64,000 bases of DNA from Ruegeria sp. R14_0 (GTDB lineage Bacteria; Pseudomonadota; Alphaproteobacteria; Rhodobacterales; Rhodobacteraceae), in NCBI RefSeq assembly GCF_017743975.1, contig NZ_JAGHRC010000004.1:310001-374000 (forward strand). The letters are read 5' to 3'. Shown here one piece after another: positions 9,202-19,073 of this stretch. The notes beneath the pieces are model-generated. The model had not been told where the DNA came from. It searched no databases and was given only the letters and a program-made list of their open reading frames with translations. Position numbers and translations under genes: made by a program. Within the stretch, counting starts at the first letter, position 1. Every line of letters starts with the position of its first letter.

Positions 9202-10203
9202 ATGAAGACATGTCTACGCGGTTTGCGCCCAATGGCGGGCGCAGCGACCCTTGCGGCCTCGTTGGTTTTGCCGGTCAACCCGGCGGTTGCAGTTGAAGGG
9301 GGGCTGGGCGCTTATTTTCTGGGGACGCGGGATTCTTTTGCCGGATTTGTGCCAGAACCCGGAACCTATACAAGCCTGACATTCGACCACCTGAATGGCA
9401 ACGTAGAAGGCGTTTCCCTTGCCGGCCTTCCGATTGCGGCGGACGCGGATCTGGAGCTCAACCTGTGGCGTCTGGGTGTAACGCAGGTATTTGACGCGCA
9501 GCTTTTTGGCGGGACACCTGCCTTTAACCTGACCATCCCGTTTCCCGTCGCCGATCTCACCTTTACCGCGATCCGCCCCCCGTTGCAGGGTGCGAACATC
9601 GACGATTCTATCTCAAGCTTCGGTGACATCAGTCTGACCGGTCTGGTGGGTTGGCATCGGGGCAACCTTCATTACAGCACGGGTATGACCGTCTATGCCC
9701 CGACCGGCGAGTATGAAACCGCGTCGATCAACGTGCAGGAGCGTACGGTCAGCGTATTGAACTCGGGCAAGAATGTCTGGTCTTTCCAACCCTTCTTCGC
9801 CGCCACCTGGTTCGTCCCCGAGCGCGGTTTTGAAGCCTCGGGGGCGATCAGCCTGCTATTCAGCGAAGAGAACGACGCCACGGATTACCAAACCGCCCCC
9901 GCGGTTCAGCTTGAAGGCGCAGTGGTGCAACGATTTCGATCAGGCTGGGGTGTCGGGCTTGCAGGCTATACGTATCAGCAGCTTGAAGATGACGGCGGCG
10001 CAGGTGCCGAACTGACCCGGATTGCTCTGGGGGCCAGCAGTCTGAAAGCGAGGGTCAGTGGCATTGGCCCACTGGTCACCTATGAGGGCGGCACGCTGTT
10101 GGGCGCGGACGCGTCGCTCAAACTCAAATACACACATGAATTTGCAGCAAAACGGCGGTTTGAAAGCGACATCCTGACGGCCGTGATCTCACTGTCTTTT
10201 TAA
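9202..10203 (+). CDS. Outer-membrane SphA/MetA-pathway-type transporter protein
   Basis: 333 residues with a signal peptide (hydrophobic core near 12-28, cleavage around AVAVE) and alternating beta-strand pattern ending in a terminal Phe (AVISLSF), the usual outer-membrane barrel C-terminus. The start GGLGAYFLGTRDSFAGFVP and the strands that follow resemble the Phenol_MetA_deg family that includes SphA. Such proteins accompany degradation or uptake of hydrophobic compounds. Ribosome-binding site GAGGTGACGA lies directly upstream. Its position between two exported metalloproteins and a periplasmic chaperone fits delivery or surface display of a substrate. Confidence 0.8.
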   Translation: MKTCLRGLRPMAGAATLAASLVLPVNPAVAVEGGLGAYFLGTRDSFAGFVPEPGTYTSLTFDHLNGNVEGVSLAGLPIAADADLELNLWRLGVTQVFDAQLFGGTPAFNLTIPFPVADLTFTAIRPPLQGANIDDSISSFGDISLTGLVGWHRGNLHYSTGMTVYAPTGEYETASINVQERTVSVLNSGKNVWSFQPFFAATWFVPERGFEASGAISLLFSEENDATDYQTAPAVQLEGAVVQRFRSGWGVGLAGYTYQQLEDDGGAGAELTRIALGASSLKARVSGIGPLVTYEGGTLLGADASLKLKYTHEFAAKRRFESDILTAVISLSF

Positions 10204-10227
10204 TGCTGAAGCTATTGGGGGCCAAGA

Positions 10228-11169
10228 GTGGCTGAACGCATGGATGATAAACCGATGAATGAGAGCCGGCAGACAACCAACCCTCCGCGCGGGGCAGAGC
10301 CGCCGCGCGGTAAACAAAGCCTGTTTCACCGCCTTGCCACGGAACCATTTGTCCATTTTGCGCTGCTCAGCCTGGCGATATTTGGCTGGTTCAAGCTGGA
10401 GCAGCCTACCGAATGGGCTGCTGAGCCAGACACGCGGGTGATCGTCATCGACCAACGGCAGGTCGACGTTCTGGCCGGTCAGTTCGAAGACACCTGGCGG
10501 CGGCCTCCGACGGAAGATGAGTTGTCTGCCCTCAGGGAGGATTGGCTCAAGCGAGAGGTGCTGGTGCGCGAGGCGATGGCACTGGGTTTGGACGGTAATG
10601 ATGAGATCATCCGCAACCGGCTGGTGCAGAAGATGAACTTCCTTCTGGCCTCTCAGGCGGGTGCGGCCCGCCCGGATGACGCGGTGTTGCAAACCTATCT
10701 TGCGGACAATGCCGACACCTTCACGATCCCCGCGCGGCTTGCGGTCAGCCTTGTGTATCTGGGGCAAAACCCCGGCACCACGTTTGTCGAGCAGACCCAG
10801 GCACGTTTGGCTGCCGGGGAAGATCACCGCCAGTTGGGTCAGGCCTCGTTGCTGCCATCTGACTTTGGTCTGAGCGCTCGTAATGCTGTTGACGGAAACT
10901 TCGGAACGGGTTTCTTCGATCAGGTGCAACCACTGCCGTTGGGGGAATGGAGCGGGCCTGTTCAGTCCTCCTTCGGGTTTCACTTGGTTCGGCTCGACGA
11001 CAGATGGGATGCTGTCTTGCCGCCTTTTGGCGCGATACGCGATCGCGTTTTGGCGGATTGGCGCGAGAAACAAGTTCAAAGCGCGACACAGAGGTTCATA
11101 GACAATCTTCGGTCCACCTACACGGTGCAGGATCTGACTGAGACAGGTGCGCCTGCAGGTGAATCATGA
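10228..11169 (+). CDS. Membrane-anchored peptidyl-prolyl cis-trans isomerase (parvulin/PpiC type)
   Basis: 313 residues. A single hydrophobic segment (FVHFALLSLAIFGWF, about residues 44-60) anchors it with the bulk outside the cytoplasm. A SurA/PpiD-like N-terminal helical region (EDELSALREDWLKREVLVREAMALGLD) is followed by a parvulin domain ending in GFHLVRLDD. The start is taken as GTG 10228; ATG 10240 or 10255 are possible. The 3' end overlaps the HupE-like gene by ATGA. Likely a dedicated folding helper for the barrel or the DUF3604 proteins of the same cassette; that partnership is inferred from position. Confidence 0.8.
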   Translation: MAERMDDKPMNESRQTTNPPRGAEPPRGKQSLFHRLATEPFVHFALLSLAIFGWFKLEQPTEWAAEPDTRVIVIDQRQVDVLAGQFEDTWRRPPTEDELSALREDWLKREVLVREAMALGLDGNDEIIRNRLVQKMNFLLASQAGAARPDDAVLQTYLADNADTFTIPARLAVSLVYLGQNPGTTFVEQTQARLAAGEDHRQLGQASLLPSDFGLSARNAVDGNFGTGFFDQVQPLPLGEWSGPVQSSFGFHLVRLDDRWDAVLPPFGAIRDRVLADWREKQVQSATQRFIDNLRSTYTVQDLTETGAPAGES

Positions 11170-12176
11170 GGCACCTTCTGACACTGGTCGCGCTGCTGGC
11201 CGGGCTGTTGCCACCCATCCGCGCCCATGCCCATGCGTTGGAACCGGGCTATCTCGAGATCTCGCAGGAAACCGACAGCGACTGGCATGTCTTCTGGCGC
11301 AAGCCCGACGTACGCGGCGCGCCGATGGATATCGACGTAACGCTGCCCGAGAACTGTTCTGCGCCCGCCTTCGACGCGCCGGTCTTTGACGGCCGCGCCT
11401 GGACACAGGTCTGGCGGATGACCTGCGGGCAGGATCTGCGCGGCAACATGATCGGGATCGACAGGCTCGAGGCGCAAAGGACGGATGTCCTGCTGCGGGT
11501 TGGGTATCTGGATACGGTGAACATGGCGACCTTCCGCCTGACCCCGGATGCACCTTCGGTGATGTTGCCTGCACAGCACAGCTTGCTGCAAACCCTGTGG
11601 CAATATGGGGTGTTGGGCTTCGAACATATCCTCGAAGGCTGGGATCACCTGCTGTTTGTCTTTGCCCTGCTGGTTCTGATCCGCAATCTGCGTCAGTTGA
11701 TCTGGACGGTCACGGCCTTTACCGTCGCGCATTCGATAACGCTGGGCCTTGCGACCTTCGGCGTACTGAACGTGCCCGGTCCTCCGGTTGAAGCTGTCAT
11801 AGCCCTGTCGATTGTCTTTCTGGCGACCGAGGTTCTGCGGTCGGATGACAAACCAAAGACACTGGCCAGCCGGTTCCCTTGGGTGATTTCCTTTGGTTTC
11901 GGTCTGCTGCACGGGCTTGGTTTTGCCGGAGCCTTGGCCGAGATCGGTCTGCCGGAACAGGATATCCCGGCGGCCTTGCTTGCCTTCAACCTCGGGGTTG
12001 AGGCGGGGCAGTTGGCGTTCATCTTTGCCGTACTGGCCGTGTTCGTGACACTGAAAAAGACACTGCAAGTTGTCTGGGGCTGGACAATGGCGCAAGGCCC
12101 CTCGCGCCAGATCCTTGGCTATCCGATCGGATGCATTGCCGCGTTCTGGCTGGCTGAGAGACTGGCCGGATTTTGA
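11166..12176 (+). CDS. HupE/UreJ-family membrane protein
   Basis: 336 residues: signal peptide, an extracytoplasmic beta-rich N-terminal half (about 25-135), then about six to seven helices carrying the HupE_UreJ_2 signatures GFEHILEGWDHLLFV, AFTVAHSITLG and FGLLHGLGFAG. HupE and UreJ proteins are linked with nickel supply, but the long family variant with an N-terminal domain is found beside many periplasmic enzymes and its cargo is unproven. The conserved membrane histidines suggest metal movement, which would suit two metal-dependent DUF3604 proteins encoded upstream. Coupled to the isomerase gene by an ATGA overlap. Confidence 0.82.
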   Translation: MRHLLTLVALLAGLLPPIRAHAHALEPGYLEISQETDSDWHVFWRKPDVRGAPMDIDVTLPENCSAPAFDAPVFDGRAWTQVWRMTCGQDLRGNMIGIDRLEAQRTDVLLRVGYLDTVNMATFRLTPDAPSVMLPAQHSLLQTLWQYGVLGFEHILEGWDHLLFVFALLVLIRNLRQLIWTVTAFTVAHSITLGLATFGVLNVPGPPVEAVIALSIVFLATEVLRSDDKPKTLASRFPWVISFGFGLLHGLGFAGALAEIGLPEQDIPAALLAFNLGVEAGQLAFIFAVLAVFVTLKKTLQVVWGWTMAQGPSRQILGYPIGCIAAFWLAERLAGF

Positions 12177-12202
12177 TCCAACAAAGAAAAGGAGAATGGA
12201 CA

Positions 12203-12388
12203 GTGAACAGGGTACTGGGGTGTGCAATGGCGGTCGCGATGCTTGCGGTTAGCGGCTGCGAAATAGCGGATCCTGATTGCACACCGGAAAAGGCTGCGAA
12301 GCGCCAGGTCCAACAGGCAACGATTGGGGTCAGCAATCGCTGCACACCGGCCGAGACCGCGCGGGATACCGCCGGGATCGAAAGTTGA
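12203..12388 (+). CDS. Small lipoprotein, unknown function
   Basis: 61 residues starting at GTG 12203, chosen because AAGGAG sits about nine bases upstream and because this places a short hydrophobic segment before a lipobox (LAVSGC). After lipidation the mature part is only about 43 residues and carries two further cysteines in matching contexts (DCTPEKAAK and RCTPAETAR), suggesting a disulfide. It follows the HupE-like gene by 26 bases and closes the DUF3604 cassette. No family recognised. Confidence 0.6.
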   Translation: MNRVLGCAMAVAMLAVSGCEIADPDCTPEKAAKRQVQQATIGVSNRCTPAETARDTAGIES

Positions 12389-12480
12389 AGTATTCGGGTG
12401 TTTAAAACCCTGAGCGCAATTTGAGTGGTGGCGAAGTGGCACCCGATATCGTCCATTAGAAACGGTTGTCACTGCCTCAG

Positions 12481-12540
12481 GTTTTGAAAGCCCGGATCGG
12501 TTCCCCGTTCAAACCTAGTTCAACGGGGAACCGTCAAAAC
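12481..12540 (+). repeat. Strong intergenic hairpin (12 bp perfect stem plus 7 bp outer stem)
   Basis: CGGTTCCCCGTT (12498-12509) is perfectly complementary to AACGGGGAACCG (12522-12533) with a 12-base loop, and GTTTTGA (12481-12487) pairs with TCAAAAC (12534-12540) outside it, leaving a ten-base bulge on the left arm. No T run follows on either strand, so an intrinsic terminator is unlikely. It could be a structured RNA element, a repeat unit or a protein-binding cruciform. It sits about 90 bases after the lipoprotein gene. Confidence 0.6.
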
Positions 12541-12667
12541 TTGTCAGTGAATCCACCAGATGGATTGGTGGGAGGGTTCAGATGCAAGCAATAGAATGCA
12601 TGCACGCGCGGGTTGGCCAGACAAGGGTTCGACGCATACATCGTTTAACGCGTGGAGGGTGCCACAG

Positions 12668-12787
12668 ATGAACGACCAAACCACTTTATCGTCGAAGCCT
12701 TGTGGCCCGCTCCACGTTCTGCAAGGTGTCTTGAACCGGTTTTCAGGTTTGACCCTGTTGGTCATCGGCGTGATGGCATCAGGTTAG
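12668..12787 (+). CDS. Possible small ORF (39 residues)
   Basis: A 39-codon frame starting ATG 12668 with a good Shine-Dalgarno (GGAGGG, eight bases upstream). The product begins MNDQTTLSSKPCG and ends in a hydrophobic stretch (LTLLVIGVMASG) that resembles a membrane or signal segment. It ends one base before the remnant YjbH gene on the other strand. It may be a real small membrane protein or the head of a truncated gene; low confidence, no homologue recognised. Confidence 0.25.
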   Translation: MNDQTTLSSKPCGPLHVLQGVLNRFSGLTLLVIGVMASG

Positions 12788-12788
12788 A

Positions 12789-13403
12789 TCAAAGTGCGCG
12801 CGCCGGTGTTGCAAAGCAAGACGCAAAAGCCGGTTCGGTTCGAAATATCGGAAGGAACCCGCGCCGCGATTGCGAAATGGATGGGAAATGAGCTGATGGT
12901 CGGCTCAGAATATCTCTGGCCAGGCCGTTTTCATGAGCGCCTTCATATCTCGACCCGCCAGTGTACAGGTCGGGCGAACACTCGGTCGCATAAATGCCGG
13001 TGCCGCCAAAGCTTCGCAGGCCCATCACGATGGCAGGGCCGGTCCTGCTGTCTTCGCGCAACCGGAAGTGGACATCAAAACTGCGGTCATACCGGTCGCC
13101 GCTTTCTCCGTCGAACCCGCAGATATAGGCATAGCGAAAACTGCCATGGGCCCATGGCAACAGCTGAAAGGTCAGCGTCGCCCGGCCCGTGTTCCGCGAG
13201 CCTGCCGCAGTAAAAACCAGCTCGCCATCATCGAACGTCTCGGCGGTTGGAATCTCGATCAGCCCGGGGGTTCCATAGATCGATACCGACTGCGCCTGTG
13301 CAAGGCCCGTCGCCAAAACGCAAACCAGGGCCAAAAGGCCCGTTCGCCGCTGTGTCACTGCTCGAATATTCGCGTCAGTTTCGCCGCAGTCACCCAGACG
13401 CAT
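12789..13403 (-). pseudogene. Truncated YjbH-family (exopolysaccharide-associated outer membrane) gene remnant
   Basis: The N-terminal part reads as a normal YjbH-type protein: signal peptide ending LATGLAQAQS, then IYGTPGLIEIPTAETFDDGE, a beta-rich section with LLPWAHGSFRYAYI and MGLRSFGGTGIYATE (down to about position 12981). Family members are several hundred residues (about 700), but here recognisable similarity stops and the frame ends after about 60 unrelated residues. Another frame past the break also soon meets stops. The start is placed at ATG 13403, which puts the signal peptide close to the N-terminus. Interpreted as a deletion remnant; a shortened functional protein is unlikely. 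Confidence 0.6.
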
Positions 13404-13608
13404 TAAGCAAGAACGTCTTGCCTCAGTTCCACACACAAACGGCTTTTTTTCTTTTAGCTCAAAATACAATCCAAAAAAAATATACAACCCAACCATATAC
13501 TTAATAAAACCAACAGTTTTGTTGATAACCTCTGAAAACTGCAGGTTCGGCCAATAATCGGGGCGCGAAAAATCGTATGCGCCGGCCGGTCTTCAACGCA
13601 GTTTTGAG

Positions 13609-14220
13609 CTATTTGTCTCTGGTGAGCCGGTCAATAAGCCGGTTGAGCGTTTCTGTCATATCTTCTGCGGTGACAGGCATTCCCGCAACGCTTTGCTGGA
13701 TGAAGTATCGATAGGCTCCGTCCAGGATAACATAGATCTCGACGCCCGTGACATCCTTTGCGGCAAACTTCTTTCCCAACTCGTCGCAGATTTCGATAAA
13801 CCGTGCTTCGACGTCGGCAACTCGACCTCTGAGCTGGCCGTCGAACATGGCCTGATTGCGGATGTCATACCAAAGCCGGTGCATGTTCGCGTGGTTGATG
13901 ATCGAATAGGCGAACAGCTCGACATAGGCACTGCGCGCTGCTTCCGGGCTGAGGTTGGCATCAAGGATTGCTGTCAACTGTCGTGTAAAACGATCAACCG
14001 ACAGGTCTATGCAATATAGCAGCAACCCCTCTTTTTCGGGAAAATAGTACTGAATCTTTCCCAGCGACACGCCGGTCGAGGCCGCAATGTCCCGCAAGGT
14101 CGTGTTTGCATACCCGGCCTGCGCAATCGTTTTGATCGCGTTTTCGGCAAGTTCGCGGCGTTTGTGTTCTCGGTTTCTGTCGCGCAGCTTGGCGCGATTC
14201 TCGGGCAAATTTTGCATCAT
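13609..14220 (-). CDS. TetR/AcrR-family transcriptional regulator
   Basis: 203 residues from the ATG at 14220 (GAGGTG just upstream; a longer reading to 14307 is unlikely). N-terminal HTH about residues 17-63 (LAENAIKTIAQAGYANTTLRDIAASTGVSLGKIQYYF), then a helical ligand/dimer domain resembling BetI-type regulators. It diverges from the FadL-like gene across a 780-base gap. An inverted repeat AATACA-AA-TGTATT (14341-14354) upstream is a candidate operator. The ligand is unknown; the neighbourhood suggests a hydrophobic compound. Confidence 0.85.
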   Translation of the reverse strand: MMQNLPENRAKLRDRNREHKRRELAENAIKTIAQAGYANTTLRDIAASTGVSLGKIQYYFPEKEGLLLYCIDLSVDRFTRQLTAILDANLSPEAARSAYVELFAYSIINHANMHRLWYDIRNQAMFDGQLRGRVADVEARFIEICDELGKKFAAKDVTGVEIYVILDGAYRYFIQQSVAGMPVTAEDMTETLNRLIDRLTRDK

Positions 14221-14340
14221 CCGCACCTCATAGCGCAGTTTGCTCAAAAGTGTGAGCATCTCCCGCGAATTCCTCAGACGTGAGCCAAAGCGCTGAAAAT
14301 GCAACATTTGTCACGCATTAAAGTTTCAGTTCATCCGTAC

Positions 14341-14354
14341 AATACAAATGTATT
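14341..14354. promoter_or_regulatory. Candidate TetR operator (AATACA-AA-TGTATT)
   Basis: A 6+6 inverted repeat with a two-base spacer, AATACAAATGTATT, in AT-rich sequence about 120 bases before the TetR start. Length and symmetry suit a TetR dimer, but no second copy was found near the FadL-like gene. Confidence 0.35.
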
Positions 14355-14996
14355 GAAAAAATGCAAATTTATGTGTAACAAAAGATTGTCATTACCGACA
14401 AACAAGCCAGCCAACTGGCAAGCAACAGGGACAGAACCATGACCAATCCAGGATATGCCCGGATTATTGGCAGGATTTGTGCAGGACAGATTAGTCCAAT
14501 GCGCCACGTTTTTTCGGGAGGGGAACGGTGTTCGCGACCGGACTGAATTATTCACCAAACTCAAACAAGCGACAAGGAGATGCCAGGCCGGTGCGTCGCG
14601 CACCACAACAAAAATAGACCAAAAAACCGGCCTGAGATTGGGCTGCAAGAACGACTGGGACAATGAAAAATCGCGCAACCGGCCTTTGGCCGAACCAATT
14701 CCTGTTGCCTGCTGCATACATACCCGCTCACGGGGCAAAGAAGGGATTGCAAACGGGGGATCACGGTCCGCTTTCGCACGCCATTGCGATGCAACCAATC
14801 TGCGCGCTTCTTTACTGTACTGCACACAGCCCTTCAAGCCGGAAAAAGCACTCGATCGGTGACGCGGTCGTGGATCGGGTGTCCAACAATACGCCGTTCG
14901 CGGCGCATGCAACAGATGGCCGGGCGATATGCGCAACGGCCACACAAAATCCTCTGGGTCGCCTCACGAACTGACACCAGAGAAAGGGAGGGAAGT
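14355..14996. other. Long intergenic region before the FadL-like gene
   Basis: About 640 bases with no gene I can support. A minus-strand open frame spans most of it but has no recognisable domain, no ribosome-binding site and irregular composition. A 35-codon plus-strand frame near 14439 lacks a convincing ribosome-binding site. The length suggests a long leader or promoter region for the outer-membrane protein gene, whose ribosome-binding site (AAAGGGAGGG) is at the right end. Confidence 0.4.
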
Positions 14997-16061
14997 ATGA
15001 AGATAATTGCAACATTGGCATTGGGCGCCGGCCTGATTTCAAGCCCCGTTTTTGCGGGCGGAATCGAGGGGTTCCCATCCGAAACCCGGTTCCTGTTCGA
15101 ACAGGGCCGCTATGTCGAGATCACCGGTGGATGGGCTGACGGCAAAACCGAAGGCACAGAGTTCGGCCAGCCCACGGGTGACGTTACGCCCAGCATCAGT
15201 GGCCTGTCCCTGGCATATAAGCAGGACCTTGGGGAAAAGTGGGTGTTTGCAATCCGCGGGTTCAATTCGATCAACTATAAACTGCAGTATCCTACGGGAA
15301 CGGGCGCTCCGTCGGCGGGTACAAACGTCCGCTATCGTGGCACCGAAGTCGCCGTGATGGCGCGCTACAAGTTCAACGAGAACATCAGCGCCTATGCCGG
15401 TATACGCTTTGAAAAACTGAACGACTTCAGCGGTGCTCTGATCAACCCCTCCCTAAGCTATTCGCTGGATTCCGAAGGTGACTACAACCCCGGATTCCTT
15501 GTGGGTGCGGCTTATGAGATCCCGTCGCTCGCGTTTCGTGCTGACCTGACCTATTTCTCGAAAATCGACCACGATCTGGATGGGGTCGAACAGCTCCAGC
15601 CGCTGCCACCAAGCGACGTGACAACCCAACTGACCACACCGCAGACCGTTGCGCTGAACGTGCAAAGTTCGATCAGCGGCCCATGGGGCGCATTCGGGTC
15701 GATACGTTGGAGAAACTGGGATGACACCGCAGTGCAATCGCCCGCACTTGGTGGCCCGCTGGCAGAGTTTGCAGAAAACTCGGTCGATTATCAGTTGGGG
15801 GTCGGATACCTGCTGAACCCGAAGTGGTACTTCTACGGCATCCTGTCCCGGTCCCAGCCCGAAGGCGGTTTTGTGGGCTTTGATTATCAGGGCGGCGGCA
15901 AAGGGATCACGCTGGGTGCGGTGCATTCAATCGGCCAGACCCGCATCCTGGTTGATGTCACCTACGGAACGCTTGGTGATGTCAACGAACCGGATGCCGG
16001 CCTTCAGATCCGGAACGTATCCGGCACTGCTGTTCGAGTGAGTGTTTCGCACAACTTCTGA
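14997..16061 (+). CDS. FadL/OmpP1-type outer-membrane protein
   Basis: 354 residues from ATG 14997, preceded by AAAGGGAGGG. Signal peptide ends SPVFAGG; the first mature residues (GIEGFPSETRFLFEQGRYVEI) and the alternating strand pattern fit the FadL/Toluene_X family, with a terminal Phe (VSVSHNF). Such channels admit long-chain fatty acids or hydrophobic aromatics across the outer membrane. An upstream reading from 14784 lacks signal features and was discarded. Divergent from a TetR gene, and followed at a distance by a small membrane protein and DUF2141, DUF1800 and DUF1501 genes. Confidence 0.85.
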   Translation: MKIIATLALGAGLISSPVFAGGIEGFPSETRFLFEQGRYVEITGGWADGKTEGTEFGQPTGDVTPSISGLSLAYKQDLGEKWVFAIRGFNSINYKLQYPTGTGAPSAGTNVRYRGTEVAVMARYKFNENISAYAGIRFEKLNDFSGALINPSLSYSLDSEGDYNPGFLVGAAYEIPSLAFRADLTYFSKIDHDLDGVEQLQPLPPSDVTTQLTTPQTVALNVQSSISGPWGAFGSIRWRNWDDTAVQSPALGGPLAEFAENSVDYQLGVGYLLNPKWYFYGILSRSQPEGGFVGFDYQGGGKGITLGAVHSIGQTRILVDVTYGTLGDVNEPDAGLQIRNVSGTAVRVSVSHNF

Positions 16062-16091
16062 TCACCTGTTCAGCCGTCATTGGCGGTCGCA

Positions 16092-16154
16092 CCCCAATCG
16101 CAAATGGCCGCTGTAACGCGTCCGCTGCATCGGCGGCCATTTGCTTGCTTGGGG
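16092..16154 (+). repeat. Long imperfect inverted repeat downstream of the FadL-like gene
   Basis: CAAATGGCCGC (16101-16111) pairs perfectly with GCGGCCATTTG (16133-16143), and CCCCAA (16092-16097) with TTGGGG (16149-16154), giving a two-part stem with a 21-base apical region. It begins 31 bases after the stop codon. No clear T run follows, so it may be an mRNA 3' stabiliser or a Rho-dependent end. Confidence 0.5.
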
Positions 16155-16253
16155 CTTTCCGATGCCAAAGCAGCCTGCCAGCTTTGACAATAAACCGCGG
16201 GCATGATCTGCTATGAGTGATCGTTCACTATCGAAGGCGTTGAGGAGACCTAA

Positions 16254-16340
16254 ATGGATGATCTGTTGGCTGGCAATCGGCGGATCAACAAAGCAAACGG
16301 CGTTGCCAATGGCATTATGCTTCGCGGGCTCATCTTATGA
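16254..16340 (+). CDS. Possible 28-residue ORF with a good ribosome-binding site
   Basis: GAGGAGA precedes ATG 16254 by five bases; the frame encodes a basic peptide starting MDDLLAGNRRINK and stops at TGA 16340. An upstream dyad AGTGA-TCGT-TCACT (near 16214) looks like a regulator site. This may be a small protein, a leader peptide or the head of a lost gene. No homologue recognised. The remaining bases to 16409 hold nothing else I can identify. Confidence 0.2.
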   Translation: MDDLLAGNRRINKANGVANGIMLRGLIL

Positions 16341-16409
16341 CCCCGCAAAAGTACTGACGTAACCCAAGTATCAAATGCGGGCAGCAAGCCCCACTAAAAC
16401 GAGAACCTA

Positions 16410-16682
16410 ATGCAATACATCAAATCCAACCCGTTTTCCTGGATCGTCTTCGTGTGCCTGCTGCTGGCAACATGGTTTCAGGTCTTTTCGATCTGGGGCG
16501 CACTCTTCATGTGGTGGGCCGTCTCGTCCTTCATGACCGGACAGGCCTTTCTGATTGAAACAATCGACAGCCAGGAAAACCCGCCCCTCTTCTACGCCAT
16601 CACGACCATGTGGTTCCTGTTCGGTCTGCTTTACGTCGTGCAGGACCTCGCGTGGCGTCTGTTCGGAATATACATCGGTTAA
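16410..16682 (+). CDS. Small hydrophobic membrane protein, unknown function
   Basis: 90 residues with hydrophobic segments at about 10-35 (WIVFVCLLLATWFQVFSIW), 35-50 and 60-80, rich in Trp and Phe. It lies 18 bases before the DUF2141 gene and is probably co-transcribed with it. No domain recognised. The compact three-helix layout suggests an inner-membrane accessory protein. Confidence 0.65.
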   Translation: MQYIKSNPFSWIVFVCLLLATWFQVFSIWGALFMWWAVSSFMTGQAFLIETIDSQENPPLFYAITTMWFLFGLLYVVQDLAWRLFGIYIG

Positions 16683-16700
16683 CTGTTCAGGAGAAACTCA

Positions 16701-17132
16701 ATGACCAAGACTGCATTTTTCGCCGGTATCATGGCCCTTGTGGCATCTCAGGCTGCGGCCGGGGATATACAGGTCGACATCTCTGGTGTTGAGGCCGGAC
16801 GCGGAGGGGTCATCCACGTCCTGGCGTTTGATGACAAGACCGCTTTCGATCAAAGCCAGATGGCAAAGATCGTAGGTTACGCAAAGATTCCCGCCTCGGG
16901 CAGCTCGGTTTCCGGAACGCTCAAGAACCAAAATCCGGGGTCGCTGGCGATCATGGTTCACCATGACGAAAACGACAACGGTCAGTTCGAGATGAAAGGC
17001 CCGGTTCCGCAAGAAGGCTGGGCCTATTCCAAAGGTGCGGGCGCCCGATCTGTCCCCGTCTTCGAGGACGTGGCGATCGACTATGACGGCAATAATTCCT
17101 CGGTCGGGCTGAAAATGAACTACGCAAACTAA
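16701..17132 (+). CDS. DUF2141 exported protein
   Basis: 143 residues, signal peptide ending SQAAAGD, and the DUF2141 pattern: GDIQVDISGVEAGRGGVIHVLAFDD, a central strand region with SGTLKNQNPGSLAIMVHHDENDNGQF and a C-terminal PVFEDVAIDYDG. The DENDNGQ loop resembles a calcium-type acidic loop seen across the family. Periplasmic beta-sandwich proteins of unknown function. A GAGAAA ribosome-binding site precedes it and an intrinsic terminator follows at 17159. Confidence 0.8.
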   Translation: MTKTAFFAGIMALVASQAAAGDIQVDISGVEAGRGGVIHVLAFDDKTAFDQSQMAKIVGYAKIPASGSSVSGTLKNQNPGSLAIMVHHDENDNGQFEMKGPVPQEGWAYSKGAGARSVPVFEDVAIDYDGNNSSVGLKMNYAN

Positions 17133-17158
17133 GGCCGCCCCAAAGCTTGGACCTCGAC

Positions 17159-17184
17159 TGCCCCGGAAACGGGGCATTTTTTTT
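17159..17184 (+). terminator. Intrinsic terminator
   Basis: Stem TGCCCCG / CGGGGCA closed by a GAAA tetraloop (17159-17176), immediately followed by eight T residues. It lies 27 bases after the DUF2141 stop and separates that unit from the DUF1800 gene. Confidence 0.9.
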
Positions 17185-17296
17185 GCCGGACACAGCTTCT
17201 TAGGGTTGAAAGATTTGGATTGCCCTTTACTTTGTCTTTTGTGACAATTTAAAGTCTATCTCTGCCATCCAATCAGGTCTCAAGGACAGCGCGCAC

Positions 17297-19069
<1,773 letters not shown>

Positions 19070-19073
19070 GCCC

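Noticed and set aside
12498..12533. tRNA or intrinsic terminator at the strong hairpin
   Set aside because: GTTCAAACC resembles a T-loop, but no acceptor, D-arm or anticodon arm can be formed, and there is no T run for a terminator.
14331..14945. Long minus-strand open frame in the gap between TetR and FadL-like genes
   Set aside because: No recognisable domain, no ribosome-binding site, and composition unlike the real genes around it.
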